A stretch of DNA of 64,000 nucleotides from Atherix ibis. Its lineage: Eukaryota; Arthropoda; Insecta; Diptera; Athericidae. Where the stretch lies: assembly GCA_958298945.1 (NCBI GenBank), contig OY282606.1, positions 59,967,920-60,031,919 on the forward strand. Direction: 5' to 3'. The notes beneath the pieces were generated by a model that worked only from the letters and a program-made list of their open reading frames with translations, ran no database searches and had not been told where the DNA came from. A program made the position numbers and the translations under genes. Positions within the stretch are counted from its first letter, which is position 1. The number at the start of each line of letters is the position of its first letter. Shown here in pieces: positions 1-13,600 of this stretch.

Positions 1-1264
1 ACTGCTTGATTATATTCTGTTTGAAAAATAATAGACTTAACTATTACGGAATAGAATTTAACTCAAGTTTGCATAATAAAAGAATGGACATGACTGTAAT
101 TATAGAGAGTTACCAAGTGTCCAGATGGAATTTTGACATCAAAGAACTGGCCACCTTATAAGCTCGAGAATCGATTGCGACATTTAAAATTTTGATTTGT
201 ATATGATGAGGTTCCCTTTTATCCTAATCGAGTATTATAAATTCATTATGGTTTCGAATATTTAAATCCTTTTGTATTCCCTTTACGTAGTAGATAAAGG
301 ATTTAACAAGTATTATTATCTTTGGCTATTTTTATCTCCTAAATTGAAAATGTTTTTGTTTAAAAGACAAAAATTGTCAAGATGTTATACTCGTAATAAA
401 TTATAGTATCTATAGAAATGTTTCTAGATTTATTTTAATTATACTTCAGTATATGTGGTGAATTATTATGTACTCTTTGTTCTTAAATTAATACATTACG
501 TAAATTATCAAATAATACGATAGGTTGAATTTTCAGTGTGGCATGATGAAAATAAATTGAAAAACAAATTTTTGGTAAACAAAAGGAAATGATTACAAAA
601 TAGCTTAGGAATAACTGAATATTATAAATAAAGAGATTTTAGCGAATAGATTGAATAAAACTAATTCTGCATATACTCTCGTATTTAACCAATAAAAAAC
701 TGAATATTTATAGTTTCTGCTAATCAAATAATTGAAAAAATAATTTAAAAAAATTACTTAAATATCATTTTAATTTTAGCTTACTAAATTAAAAAATATA
801 AGTTAACAAAAAGAAATTTTTAAAGTGTTAATTAAAGAAGTGTTTTCATTAATGCCGTAATTTATGTTAAATTCGCGCTACTCCTTAATAGAAGTTTATA
901 GATGTTTGAAATATTCGACCTGACGTAAAGAAAAATTTTGCTGAACTCATTTCTTACTACTCATCACCTTCAATGTTAATTCTCTCTCTAAGCAAAGTTC
1001 GTATTTCGCTGCTTCCCGCCCTTCTAAATATGCTTTATGTCAACGAAAAACTTGTGTTCTTGGTAAAGAATGTTCCTCATAGCTGTTGCAACTTTTCGTA
1101 AGTCCAACTCGTGGATTCACTAAGCAAAACACAAAAATGTATGGCACATCGTTGCTCTAAATTTACTTGCTCCATTATTCGTATTGCACTATAAAAACAA
1201 AATTTCACTAATACCGATTTAATAGAGTTGCGTAATTACAGAACGAGGTCTACGAGGGCCTAAC
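1..1264. other. AT-rich intergenic DNA, no gene seen
   Basis: No open reading frame of coding character, RNA gene or transposon motif could be recognised. Stops are frequent in all frames and base composition is strongly AT, with short A and T runs. It may be intron or intergenic DNA. Confidence 0.6.
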
Positions 1265-1327
1265 ATATAAGCTACAGGTTTGCATTAGACATGATGCCAT
1301 TGTCTAATGCAAACCTGTAGCTTATAT
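1265..1327. repeat. Perfect inverted repeat, 27-bp arms, 9-nt loop
   Basis: The arms at 1265-1291 and 1301-1327 are exact reverse complements around the 9-base spacer 1292-1300. Transcribed on either strand it would form an unbroken hairpin. No target duplication or terminal motif marks it as a known miniature transposon, and no coding sequence touches it. Perfect pairing is more typical of a recent template-switch or foldback event than of a conserved microRNA precursor, which normally has bulges. Confidence 0.9.
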
Positions 1328-1955
1328 CAACAATACGATATTTTTTTATCATCTGGTATTTTTAAAATATGCCATACAAAATTAACATCTATTCATAAGT
1401 TTAGTTTTGATAGCCATTGATAAAATACTTTTTTTTATAGAAAAATAACTATATCTAAAACCAAAACCAAGTTTAAAAAGTATAATGGGACTCACCTGTA
1501 TTATATGGAATGATACAGAAGTGGTTTATTGAATTTTGTTGTGGTTGTACGAGCACAAGTAATGTTGAGCACCTAGGACATCCAATTTATGTCACTACTA
1601 AACAAATAATTAATAAAATCCATGATACTATGTTCAAAGACCGTTTACTGTTTCCTGGATGTATGTACATGGTTAGTTTTAAAATGGAAAAACGAAAACA
1701 GGACAGTATTAAACGACATTATTAGATCCGTTGAATAATGATATCAAGACAACTAGACCGTATTTGGCGAAGAAAAAATTATTTTTAGATGGGATACAAG
1801 CGTTAGACTAATTGTATCGAGCTAAAAAAAATATATTAAAGAATAAAATTAATTTTACACATGAGAACCGAACTATTAATCATATATATTGGGGAAGTAA
1901 TTTCGTTTTTTTTTTATAAAAATGAAAGACGATTTTCTTATAGTGAATTAATATT

Positions 1956-2558
1956 TTATTCAATTAAATATTGTCCAGTCCGATCCAATACCCTTTGCCA
2001 TTTTTCTGGTAGTAGCATGATTCCACGCTTCTAAAATGTTTGTTCTTTGCTGGCAAAAAACTGATCCCAGTGATTTTTGACCTTCTCATTTGAATTAAAC
2101 GTTTTACCGTCTAAAATTTTTTGTAGAGAACGGAAAAAATGATAATCGGAAGGTGCTAGGTCTAGAGAGTATGGTGGGTATGACAGTATATCCCATCCAA
2201 GCTCTAAAAGCTTTTGCCGAGTCGTCAAACTTGTATGTGGTTTCGCAATATTCTGTTGGAAAACTATACCTTTCCTATTGACCAATTCTGGCCTTTTTTC
2301 TTTAAGTGAATCATTCAATTTGTTCAACTGATGACAGTAGTACAATTCAGAATTGATCGTTGTGTTGCTCGCTAGAAGCTCAAAATAAACGATTCCTTTG
2401 AAATCCTACCCAACAGATAGCATAACCTTTTTTTGAAGAATATTGGCTTTCGAAGTGCTTTGAGCCGGTTCATCTTTTCTACTCCAGGATCTTTTACGCT
2501 GAATATTATTGTAGACAACCTATTTTTCGTCCCCAGTAATGATACGCTTCAAAAATGG
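1956..2558 (-). pseudogene. Mariner transposase, C-terminal half, broken
   Basis: Read on the minus strand this is the catalytic half of a DD34D mariner transposase, the enzyme that cuts and rejoins transposon ends. It begins at the ITGDEK motif holding the first catalytic aspartate and runs through the LLPSN-like and KPHTS segments to YPPYSLDLAPSDYHFF with the third aspartate. The natural C-terminus ends at 1956. In-frame stops replace the tryptophan after ITGDEK, one tryptophan of the usual VWWDF motif and the residue after KEQTF. The second catalytic aspartate, in the usual QQDNAKPHTS motif, reads as asparagine. The N-terminal DNA-binding half is missing. The family assignment is firm; activity is excluded. 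Confidence 0.85.
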
Positions 2559-2588
2559 AAGAAAACTTGGCGTATCATCACTGGGGAC

Positions 2589-2753
2589 AAAAGCTTTTGC
2601 CGAGTGGTCAAACTTGTATGTGGTTTCGCAATATTCTGTTGGAACACTATACCTTTCCAATTGACCAATTCTGGCCTTTTTTCTTTAAGTGAATCATTCA
2701 ATTTGTCTAACTGATGACAGTAGTACAATTCAGAATTGATCGTTGGTGTTGCT
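2589..2753 (-). repeat. Second copy of mid-transposase segment (direct repeat of 2206-2369)
   Basis: About 165 bp repeats the segment 2206-2369 in the same orientation, with only a few differences by eye. It encodes on the minus strand the same stretch from the start of the HQLNKLNDSLKEKRP region to the KPHTS/TTRQ region. It lies immediately after the inverted repeat at 2529-2588, which suggests both arose in one rearrangement. Confidence 0.85.
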
Positions 2754-3234
2754 AAAAATTAAAATAAGCCGAAAATGCAGTTTTTCACTAAGCAGAATCA
2801 ATAGAATTTTTTCACAAGCAAGCCTTGCTATGTCAGCTGTCAAAATACATATGATTATGCGGCTTAAGTGTGAAGTTGGTTGTGAAAACATACAATTAAA
2901 TCCTCTGTTGGGAAACAACGAAATTACTTTCCGGACGACCCAATATTTCGTACAAGCTTTGTGAAGAAGTCCATAGTATATAGTACGAACACCTTCCAAA
3001 ATTAACGTAAAGAGTTTTTTTGATGAATACAAAATACAAATTAATGATACTCGTAGTAAACTGACTTACGCCAACATATCTTTATAATTATGAATAAGCT
3101 TTTACTATGTTTACGCTCGAAATCTGAATACCTTCAATGGAATTCTTTCGCTTTTATTCTCACATTATATGAGTGCATACATACCATGGAAAATGAATAA
3201 CAAGTAGATGTCGTCAGTCTGATTTTACTAGGGC

Positions 3235-3329
3235 TAAGGGTGTCTAATTTTAAGTACAACACGATAAACATATCTTCTATTTCTACGGGATAAGGGTTTC
3301 TAATTTTAATTATAATACGATAAATATAC
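3235..3329. repeat. Diverged tandem duplication, period 56
   Basis: Positions 3235-3273 and 3291-3329 share a 39-base unit starting TAAGGGT and containing CTAATTTTAA and ACGATAAA. About six positions differ. No coding capacity is seen. The flanks 2944-3234 and 3330-4900 are AT-rich and hold nothing else recognisable. Confidence 0.6.
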
Positions 3330-4899
3330 CTGAGTCTTGGTTGAGTGGTGAACTTTCCAAAATTATTTCAAAGTCACCAAAAAGGAAGAGGAGGGCTGGT
3401 GCAGCAGTAAGTTTTAGTCAAAATCTGCTGGAGCCACATAGTCTCATTCACATAAAACTACTTCATTAACCAACTCAAAGAATTGAAGGAGCGAAGAATG
3501 AACTACTAAAATAAGAGAGTAAATCAAAGAAAGCAAAATGAATAAATAAAAATAATATAAAAAAATAAAATTATTCAATATAATATATTTAAAAAATTCA
3601 GTAGTTTTTTAAATGTATGTGATCTGAATGTTAGAAAATAATAATGCTCTTTAAAAATACTAATTTAATCATAAGCTGATAACATATGCATATTAATATA
3701 TTTTTCTATAAAATATTATAACATTATTGGCAATTCATCGACTATAGAATGGATTAATTTATTGTATGAGAGAACAATTATTAATGCGTGTCAATTCAAA
3801 AGTCAGAAATAAATAGTTTATATTAGTATGCAATATGTATGCATCTACAAATATTTGAAATACATAATTGAACAAATCTTAAATATTAATCGATTTTCAA
3901 AGCTTATAAAAACGAAATAAATTGCTTATAAGTAAAAATTATATACATACATATATACGAGTACATATAGAATCATATGTCCGAGATGAAAGAATGTCCG
4001 ATTCGATATATTTTATCGAAACGACTGTACAATTGCTTTTATCGATGCACACATACAATATACAGAAGAATTCAGAAATGAACTATTTTTTAATTTTATT
4101 TTGCAACGTCCCATTCAGGACGTACTTGTAGCATAATGACTAGACTAAATAATCCTTTTAAAGCCTTGCTTCAGTCGATAAAAATAAAAACATATCTGCT
4201 AGCGTAGATATATATTCATACTTGCATAACACATTGAAATATCTGTGCAAATATACCAAGCATATTCCTCGCATTACTACCACAGATGCCTTATAACTCG
4301 TGCAATCAACATTAAATATAGATAACTGGCACCTCAATACGAGTATTAGGCTTCGTATATAAGAATAACGGTACGTAGGTATCGTTTTTGAGTACTACTT
4401 TCAATGTGGACGTTTTCAATTTCATTTCATGGTCATGACTGATATACCATATACGTATATAGAGGCAGTAGTACATAAACTTGTTTTACATAAATAAAGT
4501 CTGCACCAGTTTATATTCATACATAATAGGATAGGATGCGGAACAAGTTTAAATAAATTCGTGCCTTATATAACGCCTATGTACGGCTGTGTCAAAAGCA
4601 TGCAATAATCACCCTAATATATCGTGTGTATTGCCGAATACGGGTGGACAACAGAAGAGGTAAAGAAAATGATTTAACATTGGCCTAGACATTCGGAGTA
4701 TAAATATAATATGCTCGCTACAACGCGTAAGCCTACAAATTGCGAATCATCACAGCCTTCACCGGCTATGGTTCACATTCCAGAAGTGATGTTCGTAAGT
4801 GTACAATTTCTATATTCAAGTTGCATTTCGAACCGTCCATGCACATTATATGTATAGGATAGTTCTGATAATAGTTACGAATATATGTGTAGCGTGCAA

Positions 4900-5700
4900 T
4901 AAGTACACAAGTGCAAGTGCAAAACATAATAAAACTACGATGTCGACGTCATGAACGCCGTAGATGCCGGCGGCGCCGTCAATTCCAATAGAACCGACAT
5001 TGTCATTACTACTGTTCCATTCTCTTCTTTGTTTATAGTTGTCCATAAACTGGAACCAGACGTTCCATTCAAAAGCTTATATACATATTATATAAGGTCT
5101 TTTGTGACTTTCCATTACCGCAGACAGTTGTGGCTGGAATCCGGAGACCCACTTGCCATTCCACTAGCACTCGTCGTATTTGGGTTCCTGCCCTCCATTC
5201 CTCATATATACAAATCTCGAATACAAGTCGAGTATCATTTCGTTCCTGACTATGCTATTTCGTTCGTTATTATTTTGTTTTTCAATTTAATTTCGTTTTC
5301 TGGTTCTGGTTCCATTCTCGCTTTTCATTTTTGTTCCTCCTCATGCATTCTACCGCATGGTGAATATCCTGTCGTAGTTTTCGTTGTTGGCACTAAGCCA
5401 ATTTGTGAATGCAATACGCCGCAGTTCAATCGATAATTTCCTGGAACCATAGTATAATCACAATCACTGCTGCAATGCTAAAGCTCTTACCGAAGCCCCA
5501 TTCTGGCTTCGCTAGGATAGATACTTCAATATCCGCATACACAGACACATTTAAGTATTTTTTTTCGTTAGATAACCACTCGTGTATGCATGAGTCGGCG
5601 ATGAGGCTTTCTCCCAGGGCCCAGAACTGAAGGCTAAAGCTAAAGTTGTTAAGTCTGGCCCTCCGACACGACCCATCTTTATCTTTCTTGTTGTCGGTTC
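4900..5700. other. GC-richer stretch with a 161-codon ORF, unassigned
   Basis: This segment is visibly richer in G and C than its surroundings. It holds a plus-strand ORF from ATG 4951 to the stop at 5436. The product begins MNAVDAGGAVNSNRTDIV and later has hydrophobic runs around residues 105-140. I recognise no domain, and the ORF could be chance or part of an exon or 5' leader. A second ORF (5409-5630) overlaps its end in another frame. I cannot support a protein-coding call. Confidence 0.25.
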
Positions 5701-8700
5701 CGTTATCTTCATTGCAATTACTACACTAACTTCTAGAAATATAAGACAGCAGAATTCCCTCAGTATTCAATAGTTAAGCGCATCCTTGCTGGGTGATTAT
5801 AGATGTAGTAGTATGAATATAATGAGAAAGTACGGTTGCGACAAAAAGTGGCTCTAGTGGGTGGCTGAACAGAAAATGTATCTTGGTATATGTCATACCT
5901 AAGTGAATATATATATTAGTACGATTATATGATCGTATCTGCAACGTTAAAATGAAAGTAAAATTTTTCTCATAGCCGGAAAGGGGTTTTCCGTGTCTTC
6001 TACATAAGCTTTAAATGGATTCTAGCTCCTGAATCGTCCGCTTTGCATATACCCATATAAGGTAATTTAATGAAAATAAGACAGTGCTTTTTTTCTTTTT
6101 CTTTCTTTCTCTCTTACACTCTCATTCTCTTCATTATATCGTCACAAACATATAGAAATTTCATAAGCATAAAAAGTTGTTATTATGTAGATTGCAAATA
6201 AATGTATGTGTACATATTTGAAAAAGATTTTTTCTGTCTGGCTTTATAATACAATACATATAAAGGTGCAAGTATGTATATAGCCATAGATACGTTTATA
6301 TGCATTTGAGTAAAATTGTGCCACCCACTGCAATGCATTTTATATGTGAATAGCGTCTAGCCATTCTATCTCCTTGTGACTTATTCCGGGAGTATCGAAT
6401 GTCAGAATAGCTGAAAATAATGTAATATTTTCATTTTTAGCTCTCTTTAAAGAATATCTAAATTTATCATTAATTTAAAGCGATTAAATGGTCACATTTC
6501 ACATTTATCTGTAATAAATTCGAATTTTAAATGAAATTTTTTCTATTGACTATATTTTAAAATTTATGATATTTAGAAATAATAATTTAGTGCTTTACAT
6601 AGAATAATATTAGTAGTATGGTGATGATGTTATTATAAGAAATTGATTTTATCTAAGTAGATGCTTGATTTTTTTATTATTATTAAGTGAGATTTGTTTT
6701 CAGTAAACTTTTGTTAAAATTTATTGACTACATTTTATTTATCTTATAGAATTGCATATTTATTTTTCAAATCGTTTCTGTTACACAAAGTAATTTGTAA
6801 TATGAAGAAGAAAGGTTTAAATTACTACATATAATCGTTAATTTTTTTTAGAAAAGTGTGCTAGTCTGTTTAATGCACTTTGCTAGTTGTATTTGTGCAC
6901 CATTTATATTTGCTGTTTTATAAATTTAGATGGTAGGACTTTGGTTTTAGGCAAAGGGTTTTAATTTTTATTTAATGAACTTTATAAAATTTTCTCATAT
7001 ACATAATACGTATATTTGAAATATCTATTCAATAGTCATCCACTTTTAAGGATTCAAATTTACTTTTTCATAAAAGAATATTTTAAATACAATATGCAGA
7101 CATAGAAAGTAGAAACAAACTAGTAAATACAATTGGAGAATAATTAGTTTTTTTTAATTATAATAGTTGAAAAAATTTGTCCAATGATTACTGCAATCAA
7201 TATGAATGTATATATTCTATTTCAACTCATTTGAGAGCTTATATAGAATTACTATTTTTACAATTTATCTTAATATTGTAAAAAATATATTATAAGCAAT
7301 AAAAACTTAAAAAGCTTGAATAAAATTAACTGGATTGATTAATAATTTTCATATTTAATACTATCAAATTAATGATAATTGTCCACGTATTTATTAATAT
7401 AATAAAAAAATAATATAATAAACTAATTAAAAAGAGCTAATAAACGATATTATGTTAACTCTAATAATGTCGATACTCGTTCATAAATTAAATAAATGTA
7501 AATTTAGAAAGTTTATTTTCGCTTTTGCTAGAGAGAAATTTGCTTGTAATTTATATTATTAAAATTAGTAGAAAAATACATATTTTCAATATGCAAGTGC
7601 TAAAAATGGTTTAGATGTATTAGATAATATTAAATTGTTGTAGTTTCTTAAGAATTCCAATAATTAATATTTCCGATATCTTTTATTCAAAATCCTTAAA
7701 CTAAAAGCATAGGACCTTCCGTTACCACATTTTTTTGTATAAAGAAATTATACAATAGTCAAGTTTGTAGTTTGTACTTTCAATTTTCTAAATTTGTTTC
7801 TTTCTTATAAAATACATGCTGTCTCATAATACCTTATAATAGCTCTTTAAGAATGTTTAAGAAAGGGAAGATTTGTTATTCAAAATTATATTTTACGCAA
7901 TGATTTATAGGGAAATATAGACCATTGATTAGTCAGCTTACATAATAACTTTATCAAAATTTTAGATGCGAAAACAACATTTTCGATTTATATAACATTT
8001 TGTTTGCTTGGTAGCGGCCAATTTCGTCGCATTTAATTTACTTATTATTGTTTGTTTATTCAAATTGACCTGCTCTAATATTATTTCCTGGCTATCAGAT
8101 CACTTTTTAATTTATGTCAACAACATTACATACTCTATGCGATCTCCAATAGACCTAATGTCTTTAACCCAAACAAGAGTAGGACACAACATGATTTGTT
8201 GCATGCAGATCACCAAATTGGCTCTTTATTATATCTAAGGACTTTAAGCATATAAATATCACTCTAAAATTTTAAAACATTTCGAAATATTATTAATGCT
8301 TAGACCTTAAAGCTTTATTATATTTCTTACATAAATCAGCATTCTGCCAATATTTTATACGTATATGAACAGTTGTTTTTGAAAGTGGTGTAAGTCCGCT
8401 TTTGGAGAAAAAAATTAAATAAAAGTAGTTTTATTGAGGTACAGACATATCCTCTTTTTACATTTATAATCATACATTCAATGGTGCAGGATATTATTTC
8501 GAATTAATCAAAAGAATTTTAAATTCGTAATAATCATCATACAAATATATGTACGCTTGGGGGAAGCTCTAGCATCAAGAGGTTCAGGGAAAGTAGCACC
8601 TTATTGCGTAAAACATAATCAAAATATAATATTATAACGCCAGCCCATATAAAAGCATTGCTGGATGTGCAATCGAGATAAGCTGGATGTAGTTTAAAAG

Positions 8701-11700
8701 GGATGAACCAATCATCATTTTTTTTTACAAAACATCAGTGGAAGAAAATGCACCAAAAAATTTAAACAGTTTTCTCCATTTGGAAAATATGTAAGTCTTA
8801 AAACTTTGTTGCCACTTTAAAAACCTCAAGTCCTACAACAAAAGAGAAATGTAGTGATATAAAGAGTTTACTGCCTTACATACCTCCTATATACTATGAA
8901 TACTACACTATGCTAAGTGTTTAAGAAGAAATAAGTTCACAATAATATATATGTTTATTATTTTTAGTTATTTAAACAAAATAATTTACTTTTTACACTT
9001 GTTTATTTATATTTTCTTTTATGATATAACTGAAATAAATACCTAGTAAACTCGATTATTCGTATACATATATCTTCATTTTAAATATTATTTTTTATAT
9101 TAAGAATTCCATTTTAGAAAAACCAACTTCTATAAAAATATAGATTTAAATTTGCTTTTAATTTTTATTTTTTATAATTAGTTATATTTGAAAGTTATAT
9201 AAGTTAATTTATACCTAAGAAATCATTTATTTTCTTTGACAGTTTTATTAATTATTATTAAATAATATATTTTAACAGGATTATAGTATTGGAAACATCA
9301 CGCGAATCGATAAAAGATTGCCAATATTTTTAAATTAATTCAAACGAAAATTCTTATTATCTCAATATATGTAAAAATGTAGTTATACCACTTTTAAAAA
9401 TAACGGCTCATATATTAGTATTATTAAAAATTAAAATCTTACAAAATATTACTCGTACTGTAGTGTCTTTATCATATAATAATTTTACAGACGACTACTA
9501 TTTTCATAAAAGATAAACGTATCCCAAATTTGAAGTACTCGTAAACCTATTTTGGAAACATTGAATATTAAAAATTGATTTTGACCAATGAATACAGGTA
9601 CGCCTAATGAACTATTACTAATTGATTCGAATATTAAGTAAATTTTATTTTATTTGTATAAATATCTTATTTTGAATGTTTATTATTTTGAAAGCAATAA
9701 TACAAAATTAATAAACAAAAACTAATAATAAAAGTATTTATAATTTGTGTATTTTCAATTAATACGTTAAACAAATCGAAAATTGCAATATACTTGAAAC
9801 AAAGGACTTTTAGCAAAACTAACAAAGCCATGTATTTTACTAACCTAACAAAATATTCATTAGCTTTTCTATTCGTTGAATATAAAATAAAAGATAGCAA
9901 ATGCAAATTCTAAACTTAAATTATTCAGTTCTCATACGATAAGATACAATTTAGAAGGTTTCTTGTCTTCGCGCATATTTATAATAAATGGATATTAAGA
10001 AATTCATACGTCGAGTAATAATAGGTTTAGCTTGTTGTTTAATACTAATTTCTAGCTTCAATCTAATTTCAATGTACGAACTTCATCTAATATTATAAAT
10101 GTAGGATCATACGTGCTTGAAAGATTAAATTATAATGGAATGCACAAATATTCCTCACATGTTAAATTCAAACTATTACTAAAAACTTTGACATTTATTT
10201 CAATTTGAAAAGCATGCTATGTATCTATATCTTTGTTCAGAAAACGGAATTTCAATGCCAATGACTTTATTATAAGATAATAGAACAAATGTAATGAAAT
10301 TTTGTACTTTATTTGGAGTCCAGACAGTCGAAGAGCACTAAGTCACCTTATTCGTTTACTGTATGCATAGTAATAGACAAAGAGAAGAAAATGAATTTTT
10401 GTCTATTAGAAGATATCCTACCAAAAATGCTTCGAAATGCATTCTCAAATATTATTCAATGCCATAATTTTGTATGCCGAATCATAATAAAACACAAAAG
10501 CAAGAAATTTGTTGTTGGTATCGTGTGTAGATTACTTTCATAACCATATGTGAAAGTATTTACATTGAAAATGTCATTGAGCCTTTTATATTGTCTCTTG
10601 AGATTGACCCTTTTCGGGTTCGAATTTCTACTACAAAGTCGATAAGTCCAATTTCATCAGAAAACCCTCACGAATATCACTATGCCAAATGTCTGCTTGT
10701 ACATGTAGTTAACGCTTTTCTTTCTAGTCAAATATTCTGGAGATAAATATGATATAGACAAGACACTGAAAAAGAAAATCTAATGATGGCAAAGATTATC
10801 ATAAAATCAACATGTTGTTCATTGAGTCTTATGTAAATTGCTCAAAATGGTTGATGGCTTAATAAAATTGCTAGCTCTAAACGAAAGGGCGGGAAACTTG
10901 TGGCAAACATTTTCTGCGTGGTATGAGCCCAGATGTAGCAAAAACTGAATGAATTTACAATGTGTTGCTTGATATTTTTGAGTAAAAAAAAAAGAGGAAC
11001 CTGCAAATTTGTGACAAAAAATTATAGTAAACATCATAGGATTTTCTCAATGTTCAAGGAACGAGGAAGCAAATTCATAACTTCAGAAAATAGGATATAG
11101 TTACTAGTTGCAAATGTTGTTTTCTTCTCATATTGGGGGAAACAAGTATTCGGCTATATGTGGATATTTCAATATGCTCATATAGTACAAAAACTCTTGT
11201 TATGTAAATGTTGGGGTATTACTTGAAAATTTGCCTATTTAGCATAATCAGTTAGCAATGTAATAATAATGATATGCTAAGACATTTTGTACAGTTTGTA
11301 TTTGTTTTTATTAATATTTACATTTGCACACATAATGCTGAATTTTGCTCTCTTATGATTTGTGAACTTTTACAGAAGGCTTGTTTTTCTATGGTAACAT
11401 ACTCGAATTATTGAATACTTATACGGTCTTTAGTTTATAAGATGTTTAAGAAAAAACTTTTTGTACATGTTTACCATTTTCACGCTTTACCATTTTTACG
11501 CTTGCAAACAAGGTGTTTCCTTAATAAAGGCTAATCTTAAATACTTGTACGTGTGCAAACAGTTCACATCATATATCATTTAAAAAAATTGCGCAATATT
11601 TATTGGTGACTTAGCATTTCCAATTCTACCATCCACTCATCATTGGTTATGATTGATGAGTTTGTTTAATATTCTGCAATAAAAATTATTACATTTCTCT

Positions 11701-13134
11701 ATATTATTACATTATTTCCACAATGATCTGCATAATATTGATGATGAACGAAAAATGCAGACCCATTTTCAGAGTGGATGAACATTTTTATTTGTTAATG
11801 AATATCCATTAAATAAACAGTTTTATATGAAAAATCTTAGTCTCCAATGATGAAAAGTTACTATATACTTCAAAACAAATAATGATAAAATGGAAAAGAA
11901 ATTATAAATATATTTAATATACTCATAAAGAATCTTTGATAATAACTTATGTGATTTGGAACTATTCAGACTACATTTAATTTATCTAATTTGCAAAACC
12001 CGAAAAAAGTTTTTATGGAATATTTACTTTTGATAGTAAAACCAAATAACTCATTCATTTTTCTAAATCCTTATCTACAACTTTTACATTTACTCATATA
12101 CATACATATGTATGCGATTGTTTATGAAGAGTATTTTTCATATTTTTTCTTATGTTTACTTTTAGAATATGTTCGATTCGTGTTATATTGGGTTTTGTTA
12201 TTCTCTGGCCTATCATAAATTTGGCACAAACGTGATAAAATTTGAGGATACAAAATCGAAAAATAAGTCCTACATAGCCATTAAGACTATTTTGTACCTT
12301 TGAGTTGCATTGTTCATAGTAAAGTACAGATGTTTATTTATTTTTTATTCATTTTAGGGTTAAGAACACTTTCATTGACTTTTCGTTTCAGTAGATACCG
12401 TTCTCAGTTGTCTAGACAACGGATCAATGCAGAAAAAGCCCACACCATGACACTTGATTTGTATGATATATCCTATACTGATGTGTCTTCAATACGATTT
12501 GCAATACTACAAAAACGTATCATTCATTCTCTAACCTTCATAAAATCATAAGAAGTTCAGGTCAATGGGTTTGACAGGATTGTGGTTGCATGTTGAAATT
12601 CCTTTCAAGTAAGTTCACATTGAATGAACGAAGAAATTGAATATATTATTGTTGTCATACAGATACGGAGCTTAAACATCTCCTAAAGTTTGAAAGCAGT
12701 ATTCCTTATTTATTTATGAAGGAATACTTTAAAGTTATTTTGTCATTTAATTTCAATTAAATTGAAGTGGTTTGTATAATGTATATTATATTAAACATAT
12801 TGCTTGTTTTTATTATTTCTATCATTAAGTTTATACACTTAAGTATTTATAAGCAATTTAATAATAAAAAATGAATAATATAAAATAATTATTTCTTGAT
12901 AATTCTCTAATAAATTTCTTATAATTAGTTTTATTTATAGATTATTTATGGTAGTAATATATCAATAATTTATTAAAATAACAATTTATAGCCTATTTAT
13001 GGTAGATATATATTATATAACTGGCGATAACCTGTCAATAAAATGACGGCGCCAGACGCTGCAGTATGTCTTGACTTTGGCGAGCCATCCTTTGGTGTCG
13101 CTTACGATTAATCCGCAACTTTCGCTCTTTTTGG
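5701..13134. other. Long AT-rich intergenic or intronic stretch
   Basis: About 7.4 kb without a recognisable gene. ORFs are all short, lack known motifs and have the AT-driven composition expected by chance (I, K, N, F and Y rich). No tRNA A and B boxes at the right spacing, no long repeats and no transposase or polymerase motifs were seen. A pyrimidine-rich tract lies around 6090-6135. Confidence 0.55.
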
Positions 13135-13395
13135 CATTTTTTCAGTGAATCATTCAATTTGTCGAACCGATGACAGTACACTTCAGAATTGTTCGTTGTG
13201 TTGCTCGGTAGAAGCTCAACATAAACGATTCCTTTGAAATCCCACCAAACAGATAGCATAACTTTTTTTGATGAATATTGGCTTTCGAAGTGCTTTGAGC
13301 CGGTTCATCTTTTCTAATCCAGGATTTTTTTCGCTTAACATTGTTATAGACAACCTATTTTCCGTCTCCAGTGATGATACGATCTTCTCCATACA
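13135..13395 (-). pseudogene. Mariner transposase fragment
   Basis: A minus-strand fragment covers the region from the ITGD motif (first catalytic aspartate) to the segment just before the second one. It reads as a broken ITGDGK, then SWIRKDEPAQS, then VWWDFKGIVYVELLPSNTT and NDSLKK. At least one frame change and a stop after the ITGDGK motif break it. The second and third catalytic residues are absent. It shares its residues with the relic at 1956-2558, so both are copies of one family. Confidence 0.8.
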
Positions 13396-13600
13396 CAACG
13401 GATATATTTTCTCTTGCTTGAATAGCCTAAAATATGCCGAAAATGCAGTTTTTCACCTTCCATATTTAAAAGGGTATCAACCAAAAACTACTATCCAGAA
13501 TCAATCGAATTGTTTTACAATTAAGCCTTGCTATGGCAGCTATCAAAATAGATATGATTATGCGGCTGAAGTGTGTGAAATTACTTTCCGGACAACCCAA
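13135..13600 (-). mobile_element. Truncated mariner relic, same family as 1889-2943
   Basis: The right end at 13600 carries the TTGGGTTGTCCGGAAAGTAA terminal repeat read on the minus strand, followed by TA. Inside, 13430-13600 aligns with 2760-2943 of the first relic. It preserves the 5' leader region with several indels. The left part breaks off near 13134, where homology to the transposase is lost just after the NDSLKK segment; the other terminal repeat is gone. The flank 13021-13134 is GC-richer and unrelated to the mariner. Confidence 0.8.

Larger units (their letters stand above)
1889..2943 (-). mobile_element. Scrambled mariner-family transposon relic
   Basis: The right end carries a mariner-type terminal repeat that reads TTGGGTCGTCCGGAAAGTAA inward on the minus strand. 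The left end has the matching but shortened TTGGGGAAGTAATTTCG. Both are flanked by TA, the usual mariner target duplication. A minus-strand transposase relic lies inside. The middle of the transposase gene appears twice in direct orientation (2206-2369 and 2589-2753), and the second copy takes the place of the N-terminal coding region. A 19-bp inverted repeat sits at the junction. The element is dead. A sister relic of the same family lies at 13.1-13.6 kb. Confidence 0.85.

Noticed and set aside
3355..3420. Basic segment with PKRKRR followed by a GTAAGT-like donor
   Set aside because: Too short and isolated; donor-like motifs are frequent by chance.
10610..10640. GGTTCGAATTTC resembling a tRNA B box
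   Set aside because: No A box at the right distance and no pairing stems.
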